Assembly (NCBI GenBank): GCA_016786495.1
Contig: JAEUUJ010000019.1
Span: 1 to 64,000, forward strand
Origin: Cyclobacteriaceae bacterium
GTDB taxonomy: Bacteria; Bacteroidota; Bacteroidia; Cytophagales; Cyclobacteriaceae
Reading direction: 5' to 3'
Length of the DNA stretch: 64,000 bases
Under the pieces are notes generated by a model. It did not search any database. It was not told where the DNA came from and worked only from the letters and a program-made list of their open reading frames with translations. Of this stretch, positions 51,231 through 59,099 are shown in pieces. The number at the start of each line of letters is the position of its first letter. The stretch's first letter is position 1. Position numbers and translations under genes: made by a program.

Positions 51231-53837
51231 TTAATCGCATTTGACTATTTTTAAATACTCAGCGGATTTCCCTTTACGGAGTTGAATTATATAAACTCCC
51301 GGAGAAAGCCCTTGCAGATCGATTTGATAAAGTGATTGGTTTATGGCTTCAATCGAAGTTTTAAGTATTCCCTTTGAATCCGTAATTGTCAACGAGGCTC
51401 CAAAAAGTTTTTCACTAATCTGTATTTTCAAGTTGCCATCTGACGGATTGGGAAATGCATAGATTGAAGCCACTCCTTTCTCAATGCCAGTTACCGGTTC
51501 TATAAATGGGATCATGCTTTCGTTCGAGTACTCGGAAAAAGAATTGCTATTTAATCCCCGTACCCTATAAATATAGGCGAGATGATCCGGAACATGGGTG
51601 TCACTAAAGCCCGTCGCATCCCCCGAAATCGTATCAATTGGAAAAAAGTTCGAGTTGTCTGAAGTCGACCGTTCAATAACTATGAGCGATTGGTGGGTGA
51701 GAGTGTTGTTCCAACTAAGAGAAGCATTGCTTTGGTCTTCACGGACTGCTTGTAAATTGTTAACACCCCCTGATACCTGATGAATTGGGATTGTTCCTAT
51801 GGCAGACACCAAACTTTTGTCGTTGCTCAATAATCGTCCAGTGATAAAAATAGTATTCCCGTCGTACGATGTAGCGAGTACACTTTCATGGAACTTAGCA
51901 ACCGAATACGGCATGTCAACAATATTGCCTAGTGCATCCGTCGTTGTGATTACTGGCTTACCGGTATCGTCGAACCAGCCATACATACCGACAATAATTT
52001 GATTGTCGTTAATAAGTTCTAAGCCAGTGATGCTTTGGTCAATAAGTGTGAATGGCGATGTGAAACCGGCGTCAACCGAACCGTCCTCATTAAGCTTAGT
52101 TAAAAGATTTTCGGAGTTCACTACGAACTTCCACGGTTCTCCGGCTGCATATATTTTATTATTACTGTCAATTACAACCCTGCGGATATAATTTCCGAGG
52201 ATTGGGAATTTAATAAACTCACTATCAAGAGTGCCATCAGTGTTTAGCCGACCTACCCCATAAAGTTTCCCTCCGATTTCGAACGCGCCCACTACAATAA
52301 TTTTCCCGTCTGACTGGAAAGCAAAATCGTAAACCATAGCTCCATTTGGGAGTCCGCTTGTAAATGAGTTGTCCATCGCGCCATTCATTTGTAACTTCGC
52401 AATACCGGGGCTGGAATGACCATCAAGGATTTTAAACGACCCGCTGGTGAAAATCGAGCTTTCGCGTAGTTTGGTTCGTACAATACCCTGAAAACTCTCT
52501 TCCGGGATTTTTTCTTGAAAGGTATTATCCAGTGAGCCGGACGCATTTAGTCGAACTAACTTCTCAGCGGCAACCAGAACTTTTCCATCAGGTTGAACCG
52601 TTACGCCCCACACATTATCAAATGGAGGTGGGTTGAAACTTTCGTCCAATGTGCCGCTTGGATTTATGCGAACAATCCGATCTGAACGGTCGTTAAATCC
52701 GCCAATGGAGAAATCTCCCCCCACGACAACACGCCCATCCGGATAGCCGTCAATAGCGGTGAGTCCTGCAGTTAATGTTGGTTTGCAATTAAATGTGTTG
52801 TCTATTGTTAATTCGCTCGTAAGCCTAACCATGAATGGAGTCAAGGATTCCAATGTGCGAAGCTTGTTGGTACCAATAATGATTAGTCGATCACTCTCGT
52901 CTTTGTAAATACCTCTCAGTTGCCCGCGTGCGAGTTCTTTCTCAAATGCGCCAGTTAAGGAAAAAAGGTTTACTCCATTGGAGTGTGATATGGCGAGTTT
53001 TTCGTTCGGTAATAAAATGCTTTGGCTTAAACTGGTTAATGAAGGGATATTTAATGTAAGTGGGTTCACCGAGCCATCCGCGTTGATAACAGCAAAATTA
53101 TTCCTTGAGATGCCATTGACTTTTGAGAAATTACCGGTGACGATTACCTTATCTTCCCAAACGCTTAAGCCTGCGACATATCCGTCGAATGACACCGGAA
53201 ATCCGCTTTGAATGTTTCCATTGGCATCAAACTTCATAACCTTCGAATTCCCCACAGCGTAGATGTTATCATTCGCGTCAATAGCAGAATTCATGTAGTA
53301 CCCATCGGGTGGAGTGGTAGCCGCAAACGAGTTATCTAACGAGCCGTCTTCATGAAGCCGAACCAAACCTTTATAGGCACCCGATTGAAATTGGCCAACA
53401 GCAATTATTTTTCCGTCCGCCTGTCTTTTCAGATTGGTTATAAAGCCGGTTGAGATACTTAGCGGCTGGAAATTGTCATCAATCGTTCCGTCTGAGTTTA
53501 GTCTCAGGAATGATTTAGCTACTCCATTAAAGCTTGTAAAAGAGCCGGCGACAATTATTTTATTGCCTTGCGGAAACACAGCCAAAATGTTGCTGTTGAC
53601 CTCTACCGACGCAAAAGACTCGTCAACATCTCCGAGTAAATTTACTTTGACGAGGTCTGACACTCGCTGACCATTAATATGATCCATAGTGCGAGTCAAC
53701 AAATAGCCGTCAGGAACCACGGCGAGTCTTTCGACAAACGCGTCACCTTTGACAACAACATTAGGGAAAATCTTAACCTCTTGGCAAAGTGCTTTACAGT
53801 TTATTGCAAGGAGTGCAATGATAAAGAAAAGTCGCAT
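51231..53837 (-). CDS. Secreted delta-60 repeat (beta-propeller-like) protein with T9SS sorting domain
   Basis: An 868-aa protein with signal peptide MRLFFIIALLAINCKALC. Residues about 25-680 carry at least nine delta-60 (DUF5122) repeats recognisable by 'G-[ST]-[LVI]-D-x-x-F' (DGTIDDNF, DGSLDNSF, SGTLDESF, SGSLDNTF, NGAMDNSF, DGTLDSEF) alternating with 'DGKIIAVGQF'-type strands. A fibronectin-III-like domain follows (about 690-785, ERSTSDNSNFFPID). The end is a T9SS sorting domain (YAFPNPSDGNLKIQIS to LKIVKCD). It is probably displayed or released at the cell surface; the binding target is unknown. Confidence 0.87.
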   Translation of the reverse strand: MRLFFIIALLAINCKALCQEVKIFPNVVVKGDAFVERLAVVPDGYLLTRTMDHINGQRVSDLVKVNLLGDVDESFASVEVNSNILAVFPQGNKIIVAGSFTSFNGVAKSFLRLNSDGTIDDNFQPLSISTGFITNLKRQADGKIIAVGQFQSGAYKGLVRLHEDGSLDNSFAATTPPDGYYMNSAIDANDNIYAVGNSKVMKFDANGNIQSGFPVSFDGYVAGLSVWEDKVIVTGNFSKVNGISRNNFAVINADGSVNPLTLNIPSLTSLSQSILLPNEKLAISHSNGVNLFSLTGAFEKELARGQLRGIYKDESDRLIIIGTNKLRTLESLTPFMVRLTSELTIDNTFNCKPTLTAGLTAIDGYPDGRVVVGGDFSIGGFNDRSDRIVRINPSGTLDESFNPPPFDNVWGVTVQPDGKVLVAAEKLVRLNASGSLDNTFQEKIPEESFQGIVRTKLRESSIFTSGSFKILDGHSSPGIAKLQMNGAMDNSFTSGLPNGAMVYDFAFQSDGKIIVVGAFEIGGKLYGVGRLNTDGTLDSEFIKFPILGNYIRRVVIDSNNKIYAAGEPWKFVVNSENLLTKLNEDGSVDAGFTSPFTLIDQSITGLELINDNQIIVGMYGWFDDTGKPVITTTDALGNIVDMPYSVAKFHESVLATSYDGNTIFITGRLLSNDKSLVSAIGTIPIHQVSGGVNNLQAVREDQSNASLSWNNTLTHQSLIVIERSTSDNSNFFPIDTISGDATGFSDTHVPDHLAYIYRVRGLNSNSFSEYSNESMIPFIEPVTGIEKGVASIYAFPNPSDGNLKIQISEKLFGASLTITDSKGILKTSIEAINQSLYQIDLQGLSPGVYIIQLRKGKSAEYLKIVKCD

Positions 53838-53982
53838 TGGGTATTTTTTACGGGTAGCGTTAAAATAAGTTTCTTTTTTAAAAAAACCTCAAAAGCGAGA
53901 TTAAAATATTATAACTTCATGAATCACTTCAATTCGTCTCAGATTTGATGGAGGTCAATTTTACGTAAAATTAGTCAAACCA

Positions 53983-54714
53983 TTGAGAATCGCAGCAATG
54001 CTCATTTTAATGCTGATTCTTCAGCAGGAGTCTTTCAAGCAAACGCAATTGAAAGAGGCCCGCGTAAAGATTGCGTATCAGCATGCAGAAGATTCGGTGA
54101 AAAAGCACTTCGCCGAAAACCACCTTTCGATGGATAACTTTCAAATGTTCATTCGTGCGTTCAAAAAAGAAGCCGTGCTGGAAGTTTGGGTGAAGGAAAA
54201 GAATGCGGGTACGTTCGCGCTTCTTCACACCTACGACTTCTGCGCAACCTCCGGTGTACTCGGCCCAAAACGAAAACAGGGCGACCTGCAAATCCCGGAA
54301 GGTGTTTATCAAATCAATCACTTCAATCCGGTTAGCAACTTTTATTTGTCGCTTGGAATTAGTTATCCGAATGCATCGGACCTGATTTTAAGTGATAAGA
54401 AAAAACCGGGTAACGCCATTTACATTCATGGTGGCTGCGCCACGATCGGCTGTATTTCGATTACAGATGAGGGTATCAAAGAACTGTACGTCACGGCAGT
54501 GGAAGCTAAAAATAATGGCCAGCAGAAAATACCGGTGCACATTTTTCCATCACACCTGGAGCCGGGCGTTGTCGAAAAGCTGGTTAACGAACAGCAGGCC
54601 GATGCAAAAGCCGCGGCTTTCTGGAAAAACCTTGAAGGAATCTACCGCGACTTTCAGTCGTCAAAAAAGCTGCGGCCCGTGCGGGTTAACAGCAGCGGGG
54701 TGTATTATTTTTAA
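53983..54714 (+). CDS. L,D-transpeptidase family protein (YkuD domain, YafK-like)
   Basis: A 243-aa exported protein with a hydrophobic N-terminus (RIAAMLILMLILQQ). The YkuD catalytic stretch is YIHGGCATIGCISITDEGI, with the active cysteine in TIGC and the histidine in IHGG. 'GVLGPKRKQGDLQIPEGVYQI' is typical of the YafK branch. These enzymes form 3-3 cross-links or attach or release proteins on peptidoglycan. I give a TTG start at 53983; the ATG at 53998 is an alternative that shortens the signal by five residues. A strong terminator follows. Confidence 0.85.
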   Translation: MRIAAMLILMLILQQESFKQTQLKEARVKIAYQHAEDSVKKHFAENHLSMDNFQMFIRAFKKEAVLEVWVKEKNAGTFALLHTYDFCATSGVLGPKRKQGDLQIPEGVYQINHFNPVSNFYLSLGISYPNASDLILSDKKKPGNAIYIHGGCATIGCISITDEGIKELYVTAVEAKNNGQQKIPVHIFPSHLEPGVVEKLVNEQQADAKAAAFWKNLEGIYRDFQSSKKLRPVRVNSSGVYYF

Positions 54715-54717
54715 CCG

Positions 54718-54735
54718 ACGGGTCTTAAAATAGAA
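54718..54735 (+). repeat. 18-base repeat, copy 1
   Basis: ACGGGTCTTAAAATAGAA lies just after the L,D-transpeptidase stop codon and before its terminator stem. An exact copy is at 58896-58913, inside the leader peptide of the aromatic operon. The two copies flank the operon in direct orientation. Confidence 0.8.
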
Positions 54736-54765
54736 AGAGCAGGAATTTCCTGCTCTTATTTTTTT
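54735..54765. terminator. Terminator shared by convergent genes
   Basis: AAGAGCAGGAA and TTCCTGCTCTT form a near-perfect stem. On the plus strand it is followed by TATTTTTTT. It lies between the L,D-transpeptidase and the end of the aromatic operon, 16 bases from the latter's stop codon. Confidence 0.9.
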
Positions 54766-54780
54766 GCTGGAGGCGTTTCG

Positions 54781-55884
54781 CTAAACCCGCTCGCTTTCCT
54801 TATTCATCACTTTTGTCTGAATCTGGATCGATTCATTGTGAATAAGTTTCAGCATGTCTTTGGTGAATTCTTCGCTTAATCCCATTGCCATGCTCATCGC
54901 CAAACGGGTGGCGATGATTTCCTCCCAACGGCCCACCTGCAGGATGGTAACGTTGTTCTCTTTTTTATACTGACCGATTTTTTCTGAAATCGTCATTCGC
55001 TTGGCAAACTTTTGCATAATCTCATCGTCAAGCTGGTCGATTTGCTCACGCAGAATAGCCAGTGTGTCTTTGAAATTCTTGTTGTCGGTAGAAGGCTTAC
55101 GCGCAACAAGTCCCTGAATGATGCTGCCGAGTACGGCAGGTGTTACCTGCTGCTTCGCATCGCTCCATGCCGCATCAGGATTAATATGACTTTCAATCAT
55201 TAACCCGCTCATGTTGAGGTCGATTGCTTTCTGACTGATCAGCGCAATCAAATCACGGTTACCGGCAATGTGGCTGGGGTCGCAGATGATGTCCAGTTCA
55301 GGAATTCTGGTCTTCAGTTCTATGGCAAGATCCCACATCGGGGCATTGCGGAAAGGTCCTTTATCAAACGAGGAGAATCCACGGTGAATGGCTGCAAGCT
55401 TTGTAATCCCCGCCTTGTTCAACCGCTCCAGGGCGCCAATCCACAATTCGATATCCGGGTTAACCGGATTCTTCACCATTACGGGAATATCTACTCCTTT
55501 TAATGAGTCGGCAATTTCCTGCACGGAGAAAGGGTTCACCGTGGTACGCGCACCCACCCAAAGAATATCTACGCCAGCTTTCAGGCAGGCTTCAACGTGT
55601 GCTGCATTGGCAACTTCGGTTGTTACCGGTAATCCGGTTTCTTTTTTTGCCTGAATCAACCAGTTCAATCCCTCAGCACCGGCACCTTCATATTGTCCGG
55701 GGCGCGTTCTTGGTTTCCAGATACCTGCACGTAATGCGTTTACCTTGCCGGTAGCAGCAAGTTGTTTCGCAGTCGCGATGGTTTGACTTTCTGTTTCTGC
55801 ACTGCAGGGTCCGCTGATCACGGCCGGTAAGCCATTGGTTGGTAACCACGATGACATTGCTACAAGCTCCAGTTCCTTCTTCAT
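54781..55884 (-). CDS. Bifunctional DAHP synthase / chorismate mutase
   Basis: A 367-aa fusion. Residues about 10-260 are a KDO8PS-like (type I-beta) 3-deoxy-7-phosphoheptulonate synthase: VISGPCSAE, RAGIWKPRTRPGQYEG, TEVANAAH, WVGARTT, MVKNPVNPD, AIHRGFSS, CDPSHIAGNRD. Residues about 275-355 are an AroQ-type chorismate mutase (LREQIDQLDDEIMQKFAKRM). It joins the first step of the shikimate pathway to the first step of the Phe/Tyr branch, a fusion common in Bacteroidota. It is the last gene of the operon, 12 bases behind tyrA. Confidence 0.93.
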   Translation of the reverse strand: MKKELELVAMSSWLPTNGLPAVISGPCSAETESQTIATAKQLAATGKVNALRAGIWKPRTRPGQYEGAGAEGLNWLIQAKKETGLPVTTEVANAAHVEACLKAGVDILWVGARTTVNPFSVQEIADSLKGVDIPVMVKNPVNPDIELWIGALERLNKAGITKLAAIHRGFSSFDKGPFRNAPMWDLAIELKTRIPELDIICDPSHIAGNRDLIALISQKAIDLNMSGLMIESHINPDAAWSDAKQQVTPAVLGSIIQGLVARKPSTDNKNFKDTLAILREQIDQLDDEIMQKFAKRMTISEKIGQYKKENNVTILQVGRWEEIIATRLAMSMAMGLSEEFTKDMLKLIHNESIQIQTKVMNKESERV

Positions 55885-55896
55885 AATATTACAAAG

Positions 55897-56775
55897 TTAT
55901 TTATTTTCAGTCGTTTTTGTTTTCAGTTCAATTCCATTGAGTACTTCACGGATGCGATTAGCATCCTTCATAATCTTATGCAGTTCATTTACATCGCGTT
56001 TCATTAAATGATACTGAAACCGTTGCAGGTGCATGATGTATTCCAATATCGCCTGACTTAAATGTTCGGCATTCTGTTCAAAGATAGGGGCCCACATATC
56101 GGGCGAGCTTTTTGCCAGACGCACAGTAGAAGAGAAACCACTTCCCGCGAGCGCGAAAATATTTTTCTCGTCACGTTCAATGTCCAGCACGGTTTGTCCG
56201 AGTAAGAATGAACTTACGTGCGACAGGTGCGACACGTAAGCTACATGTTTGTCGTGCTCGGCAGCATCCATGTAAATGGTGTTCATGCGCAGGGCGGCAA
56301 ATATTTTTTCGGCCGTAGTCAATGCGTTGTCAGACGACTTTTCTCTTTCGCAGATGATGTTCGTTTTGTTTTGAAACAACCCGGAGAAGGCAGCCGTAGG
56401 CCCCGAGTTTTCTGTACCGGCAATCGGATGAGCAGCGACAAACTGGCCCCGGTTCTTGTGATGGGAGATTACCTTACAGATGGTGGTTTTGGTTGAACCG
56501 GTGTCTACGACAACGGCTTCCTTTTTTACCGTGTCGAGAATGGATGGTAAAAGCTGACTCAACACACTTACCGGAATGGCCATGACAATCAGGTCGGAGG
56601 TTGAGATGGATTTTCCTTCCGCATCAATCCGGTCGACAAGCCCGAGTTCAAGCGCTTTTGCTGCATGCTCTTTGTTCAAGTCGATGCCGACCAATTCCGT
56701 AACCATGCCTGACTTGCGCAAGTCGATGGCGATCGAACCCCCAATTAATCCTAAACCGATGATCGTTGTTTTCAT
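55897..56775 (-). CDS. tyrA: Prephenate dehydrogenase
   Basis: A 292-aa NAD(P)-dependent enzyme of tyrosine synthesis that converts prephenate to 4-hydroxyphenylpyruvate. The dinucleotide motif IIGLGLIGGSIAIDL is at the N-terminus, and the catalytic histidine lies in AAHPIAGTENSGP. No ACT domain is fused, so feedback control on this protein is not apparent. Its start overlaps the aminotransferase stop by four bases. Confidence 0.93.
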   Translation of the reverse strand: MKTTIIGLGLIGGSIAIDLRKSGMVTELVGIDLNKEHAAKALELGLVDRIDAEGKSISTSDLIVMAIPVSVLSQLLPSILDTVKKEAVVVDTGSTKTTICKVISHHKNRGQFVAAHPIAGTENSGPTAAFSGLFQNKTNIICEREKSSDNALTTAEKIFAALRMNTIYMDAAEHDKHVAYVSHLSHVSSFLLGQTVLDIERDEKNIFALAGSGFSSTVRLAKSSPDMWAPIFEQNAEHLSQAILEYIMHLQRFQYHLMKRDVNELHKIMKDANRIREVLNGIELKTKTTENK

Positions 56776-57962
56776 GCTTTCTCGGTTTGGAGTCTAGTTT
56801 TGGTTTGAACGAATTTTTCGACCCGGTCGCAGGCTTCCTTGATTTTTTCAACTGTGCTGCACAGTGAAATGCGGATGTATCGTTTTCCGGCCTGCCCGAA
56901 AATGAAGCCGGGGGTAATGAACACTTTTGTTCCGTACAGAATGTCATCCACAAATTTCTCTACATCGTGAATCGCATCAGGAACCTTTGCCCACACGAAC
57001 AGGCCTGATTGTTTTGATTCATACGAGCAGCCCAGCACATTCAGGATTTTGTGCGCAGCAGTTCTTCGTTCGGTGTAGATTTTATTCAGGCTGGTGAACC
57101 ACTCGTTTGTGCTTTGCAGTGCCTCAACTGCTGCATGCTGCAGGCCGAGAAACATGCCCGAGTCCATGTTGCTTTTTACTTTCAATACGGCATCGATGTA
57201 TTCTTTCTTCCCGGCAACCCAGCCAATGCGCCACCCTGCCATGTTGTGCGATTTGCTGAGCGAGTTTAATTCAAGCGCAACATCCGCGGCACCTGGCACG
57301 GAAAGAATACTGATGGGTTCATCGTTCAGAATAAGACTGTATGGATTGTCGTTAACGATCAAAAAATTATGCTCACGCGCCAGATCAACAAGTTCTTTTA
57401 GCTCAGCAGCCGATGCAATTCTTCCGGTAGGCATGTGCGGAAAGTTCACCCACATGATCTTTACCTTCGAAAGATCCGTTTTGCGAAGCGCGTCAACATC
57501 TACGCCCCATTGGAGCTCTTCCTTTAGCGCGTATGTTCTGATTTTTCCACCCACGAGGTTGGCAACTGATGAGTAGGTAGGATAACCCGGATCCGGAATC
57601 AAAATCTCATCACCTTCATTTACAAACGCCATCGAGATGTGCATGATGCCTTCCTTCGATCCCATTAACGGGAGAATCATGGTCTCAGCATCCAGCGAAA
57701 CGTTGTAGATGCGAGTATAAAAGTCAGCAATCCCTTTGCGCAATTGCGGAATGCCTTTATAGTTCTGGTAGCCGTGATTGGCCGGATTGTTCGCCGATTC
57801 AATCAGTGCGTTGATTGCGGAAGGTGCCGGAGCCATGTCGGGACTGCCGATGCCCAGGTTGATCACGCGATGCTCCGGTGTATCCAAACCGCGCACCTCT
57901 GCCAGCTTCCTGCTGAAGTAATATTCTTCTACGGCCTGTATGCGTTTCGCTGTTTGTATCAT
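56772..57962 (-). CDS. Class I/II PLP-dependent aminotransferase (probable aromatic or aspartate type)
   Basis: A 396-aa fold type I aminotransferase. INLGIGSPDMAPAPSAINAL opens the PLP fold, and NDNPYSLI holds the PLP-contacting Asp and Tyr. The Schiff-base lysine is in LNSLSKSHNMAGWRIGW, and the carboxylate-binding arginine is in YIRISLC. Its place between pheA and tyrA suggests it transaminates phenylpyruvate and hydroxyphenylpyruvate, or prephenate. The start at 57962 lies two bases after the pheA stop. Confidence 0.9.
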   Translation of the reverse strand: MIQTAKRIQAVEEYYFSRKLAEVRGLDTPEHRVINLGIGSPDMAPAPSAINALIESANNPANHGYQNYKGIPQLRKGIADFYTRIYNVSLDAETMILPLMGSKEGIMHISMAFVNEGDEILIPDPGYPTYSSVANLVGGKIRTYALKEELQWGVDVDALRKTDLSKVKIMWVNFPHMPTGRIASAAELKELVDLAREHNFLIVNDNPYSLILNDEPISILSVPGAADVALELNSLSKSHNMAGWRIGWVAGKKEYIDAVLKVKSNMDSGMFLGLQHAAVEALQSTNEWFTSLNKIYTERRTAAHKILNVLGCSYESKQSGLFVWAKVPDAIHDVEKFVDDILYGTKVFITPGFIFGQAGKRYIRISLCSTVEKIKEACDRVEKFVQTKTRLQTEKA

Positions 57963-57964
57963 AC

Positions 57965-58804
57965 CTAAAACTTGATCTGCGCCTTCTTGTATTCCCCTAA
58001 AATGTTCAGGTTTTTCACCTGCCGTAAAACATCGCGCACGGCACTGTCGTAGTCCCTGCGTTTCTTCCACTCCACATCCACATGAATTGAATATTCACTT
58101 GGACGCCCGATAATCGGAATAGACTGAATCTTCGAGAGATTAATGCTGTGCTCCTTGAATGTAGTTAACGCATCGGCCAGGCTGCCCACGTGATTGGCAA
58201 CTTCAAAGCTTAACGAAGCCTTGTTGCTTTCCACTTTCGGATTTGCCCGCCTGTTCAGAATGAGAAACCGCGTAAAGTTCTTTTTGTTTGTCTCGATGCG
58301 CTTCTCCAGAATGTTCAACCCAAATTTTTTGGCTGCGTATTCATTGGCGATGGCTGCAGTGTCTTTCAATTTGAAATCTTTCACCCGTTTTGCAGAAACG
58401 GCCGTATCATCGCTTTCGCGGATTTCCACTCCTTTTAAAGAGAAGAGAAATTCTGAACACTGGCGGATCGCCATGGGATGCGACTCAATCGAAGTGATGT
58501 CTTCGAGCTTCACACCCGGAAGCGCCAGCAGGTGCATGTGGATGGGCAGGTACAATTCGCCCACGATGCTGAAATGATAATCCTGTAAAAGAAAATAATT
58601 CGGCAGGATGCTTCCTGCGATCGAATTTTCGATCGCCATCACAGCAACATCTGCTTTGCCACTTTTCAACGCCTCACATAATTTGTGAAACGACAGGCAC
58701 TCGATCGTTTCAATCGGCTGATCGAAATACGTGAGTGCGGCCACCTCGTGAAAGCTGGTGGCAATCCCCTGAATAGCAACCCGTAATTTTTTCTTCTTCG
58801 TCAT
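57965..58804 (-). CDS. pheA: Prephenate dehydratase
   Basis: A 279-aa protein that converts prephenate to phenylpyruvate for phenylalanine synthesis. The catalytic domain (about 8-185) has AVMAIENSIAGSILPNY, SHPMAIRQCSEFL and the conserved NFTRFLIL. A C-terminal ACT domain (about 195-275) carries GSLADALTTF and LSKIQSIPIIGRPSEY. The usual ESRP Phe-binding motif is not kept there, so feedback by phenylalanine may be weak. No chorismate mutase is fused; that activity is on the last protein of the operon. The start at 58804 is fixed by the attenuator U-run ending at 58805. Confidence 0.92.
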   Translation of the reverse strand: MTKKKKLRVAIQGIATSFHEVAALTYFDQPIETIECLSFHKLCEALKSGKADVAVMAIENSIAGSILPNYFLLQDYHFSIVGELYLPIHMHLLALPGVKLEDITSIESHPMAIRQCSEFLFSLKGVEIRESDDTAVSAKRVKDFKLKDTAAIANEYAAKKFGLNILEKRIETNKKNFTRFLILNRRANPKVESNKASLSFEVANHVGSLADALTTFKEHSINLSKIQSIPIIGRPSEYSIHVDVEWKKRRDYDSAVRDVLRQVKNLNILGEYKKAQIKF

Positions 58805-58836
58805 AAAAACAAAAAGTCCCGGTTTTTCCGGGACTT
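58805..58836 (-). terminator. Attenuator terminator (3:4 hairpin) before pheA
   Basis: On the minus strand AAGTCCCGG (58836-58828) and CCGGGACTT (58822-58814) form a perfect nine-pair stem with an AAAAA loop, followed by TTTGTTTTT up to the base before the pheA ATG. A full intrinsic terminator placed before the first gene implies conditional readthrough. Confidence 0.92.
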
Positions 58837-58862
58837 CTTTTGAGTTCTTGTATCGTTTCAGT

Positions 58863-58949
58863 TCAGCAACAACACTCCGCTCTTCTAAGTCCCGCACGGG
58901 TCTTAAAATAGAAGTACCAAAAGTAAAATAATGAGTGGCTGAGCTTCAT
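58863..58949 (-). CDS. Aromatic-rich leader peptide of the pheA operon
   Basis: A 28-codon open frame starting at ATG 58949 and ending at TGA 58863-58865. Codons 7-15 encode LFYFWYFYF: eight aromatic residues in a row (four Phe, three Tyr, one Trp). The C-terminal part is basic (KTRAG, LRR) and ends ECCC. An A-rich stretch (AGAAAAAG) precedes the ATG, as is usual in Bacteroidota. The frame differs from that of pheA. The peptide itself is probably not functional; its translation rate would report charged aromatic tRNA levels. Confidence 0.88.
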   Translation of the reverse strand: MKLSHSLFYFWYFYFKTRAGLRRAECCC

Positions 58950-58967
58950 GTACTTTTTCTAATTGCA

Positions 58968-58999
58968 TAAAGATAGAATCATTTTAACGCACTGTGCAA
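58968..58999 (-). promoter_or_regulatory. Promoter of the pheA operon leader
   Basis: Minus-strand TATCTTTA (58975-58968) differs by one base from TAnnTTTG. TTG at 58999-58997 is 21 bases upstream, near the usual -33 spacing. The predicted start near 58961 leaves about 11 bases before the leader ATG. Confidence 0.6.
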
Positions 59000-59050
59000 G
59001 AAGGCACCGCAACTTTTTGCGAAATTTTGTGCTAATGTGCGTTAGGAGAG

Positions 59051-59080
59051 TTGTTGGCTTACCGTTCTGGTTTACCTTTG
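59051..59080 (+). promoter_or_regulatory. Promoter of the 59100 lipoprotein gene
   Basis: A perfect -7 element TACCTTTG lies at 59073-59080, with TTG at 59051-59053, 19 bases upstream. The start codon is 20 bases downstream of the -7. It is divergent from the pheA operon promoter. Confidence 0.65.
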
Positions 59081-59099
59081 CGTGCAAAAGATCCCAACC

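Larger units (their letters stand above)
58805..58961 (-). promoter_or_regulatory. Transcription attenuator leader of the aromatic amino acid operon
   Basis: Four segments can pair in exclusive ways. Segment 1 is AAGACCCG (58904-58897), 2 is CGGGACTT (58894-58887), 3 is AAGTCCCGG (58836-58828), 4 is CCGGGACTT (58822-58814). 1:2 has seven pairs and one mismatch, 2:3 has eight perfect pairs, 3:4 is the terminator. Segment 1 begins one base after the last aromatic codon of the leader peptide. A ribosome stalled there would cover segment 1, free segment 2 to pair with 3, and prevent termination. The 5' end is estimated from the -7 element. Confidence 0.88.

Noticed and set aside
57965-58897. Longer prephenate dehydratase starting at a GTG at 58897
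   Set aside because: The extra 31 residues would be encoded by the attenuator hairpins and U-run and have no family similarity. The ATG at 58804 begins the conserved protein.
58903-58968. Alternative leader frame (ATG 58968, Leu-rich, ending ILLLVLLF) overlapping the aromatic leader peptide
   Set aside because: Its ATG lies within the predicted -7 element, upstream of the likely transcription start, so it would not be on the RNA. A leucine-rich control peptide also does not fit an aromatic operon.
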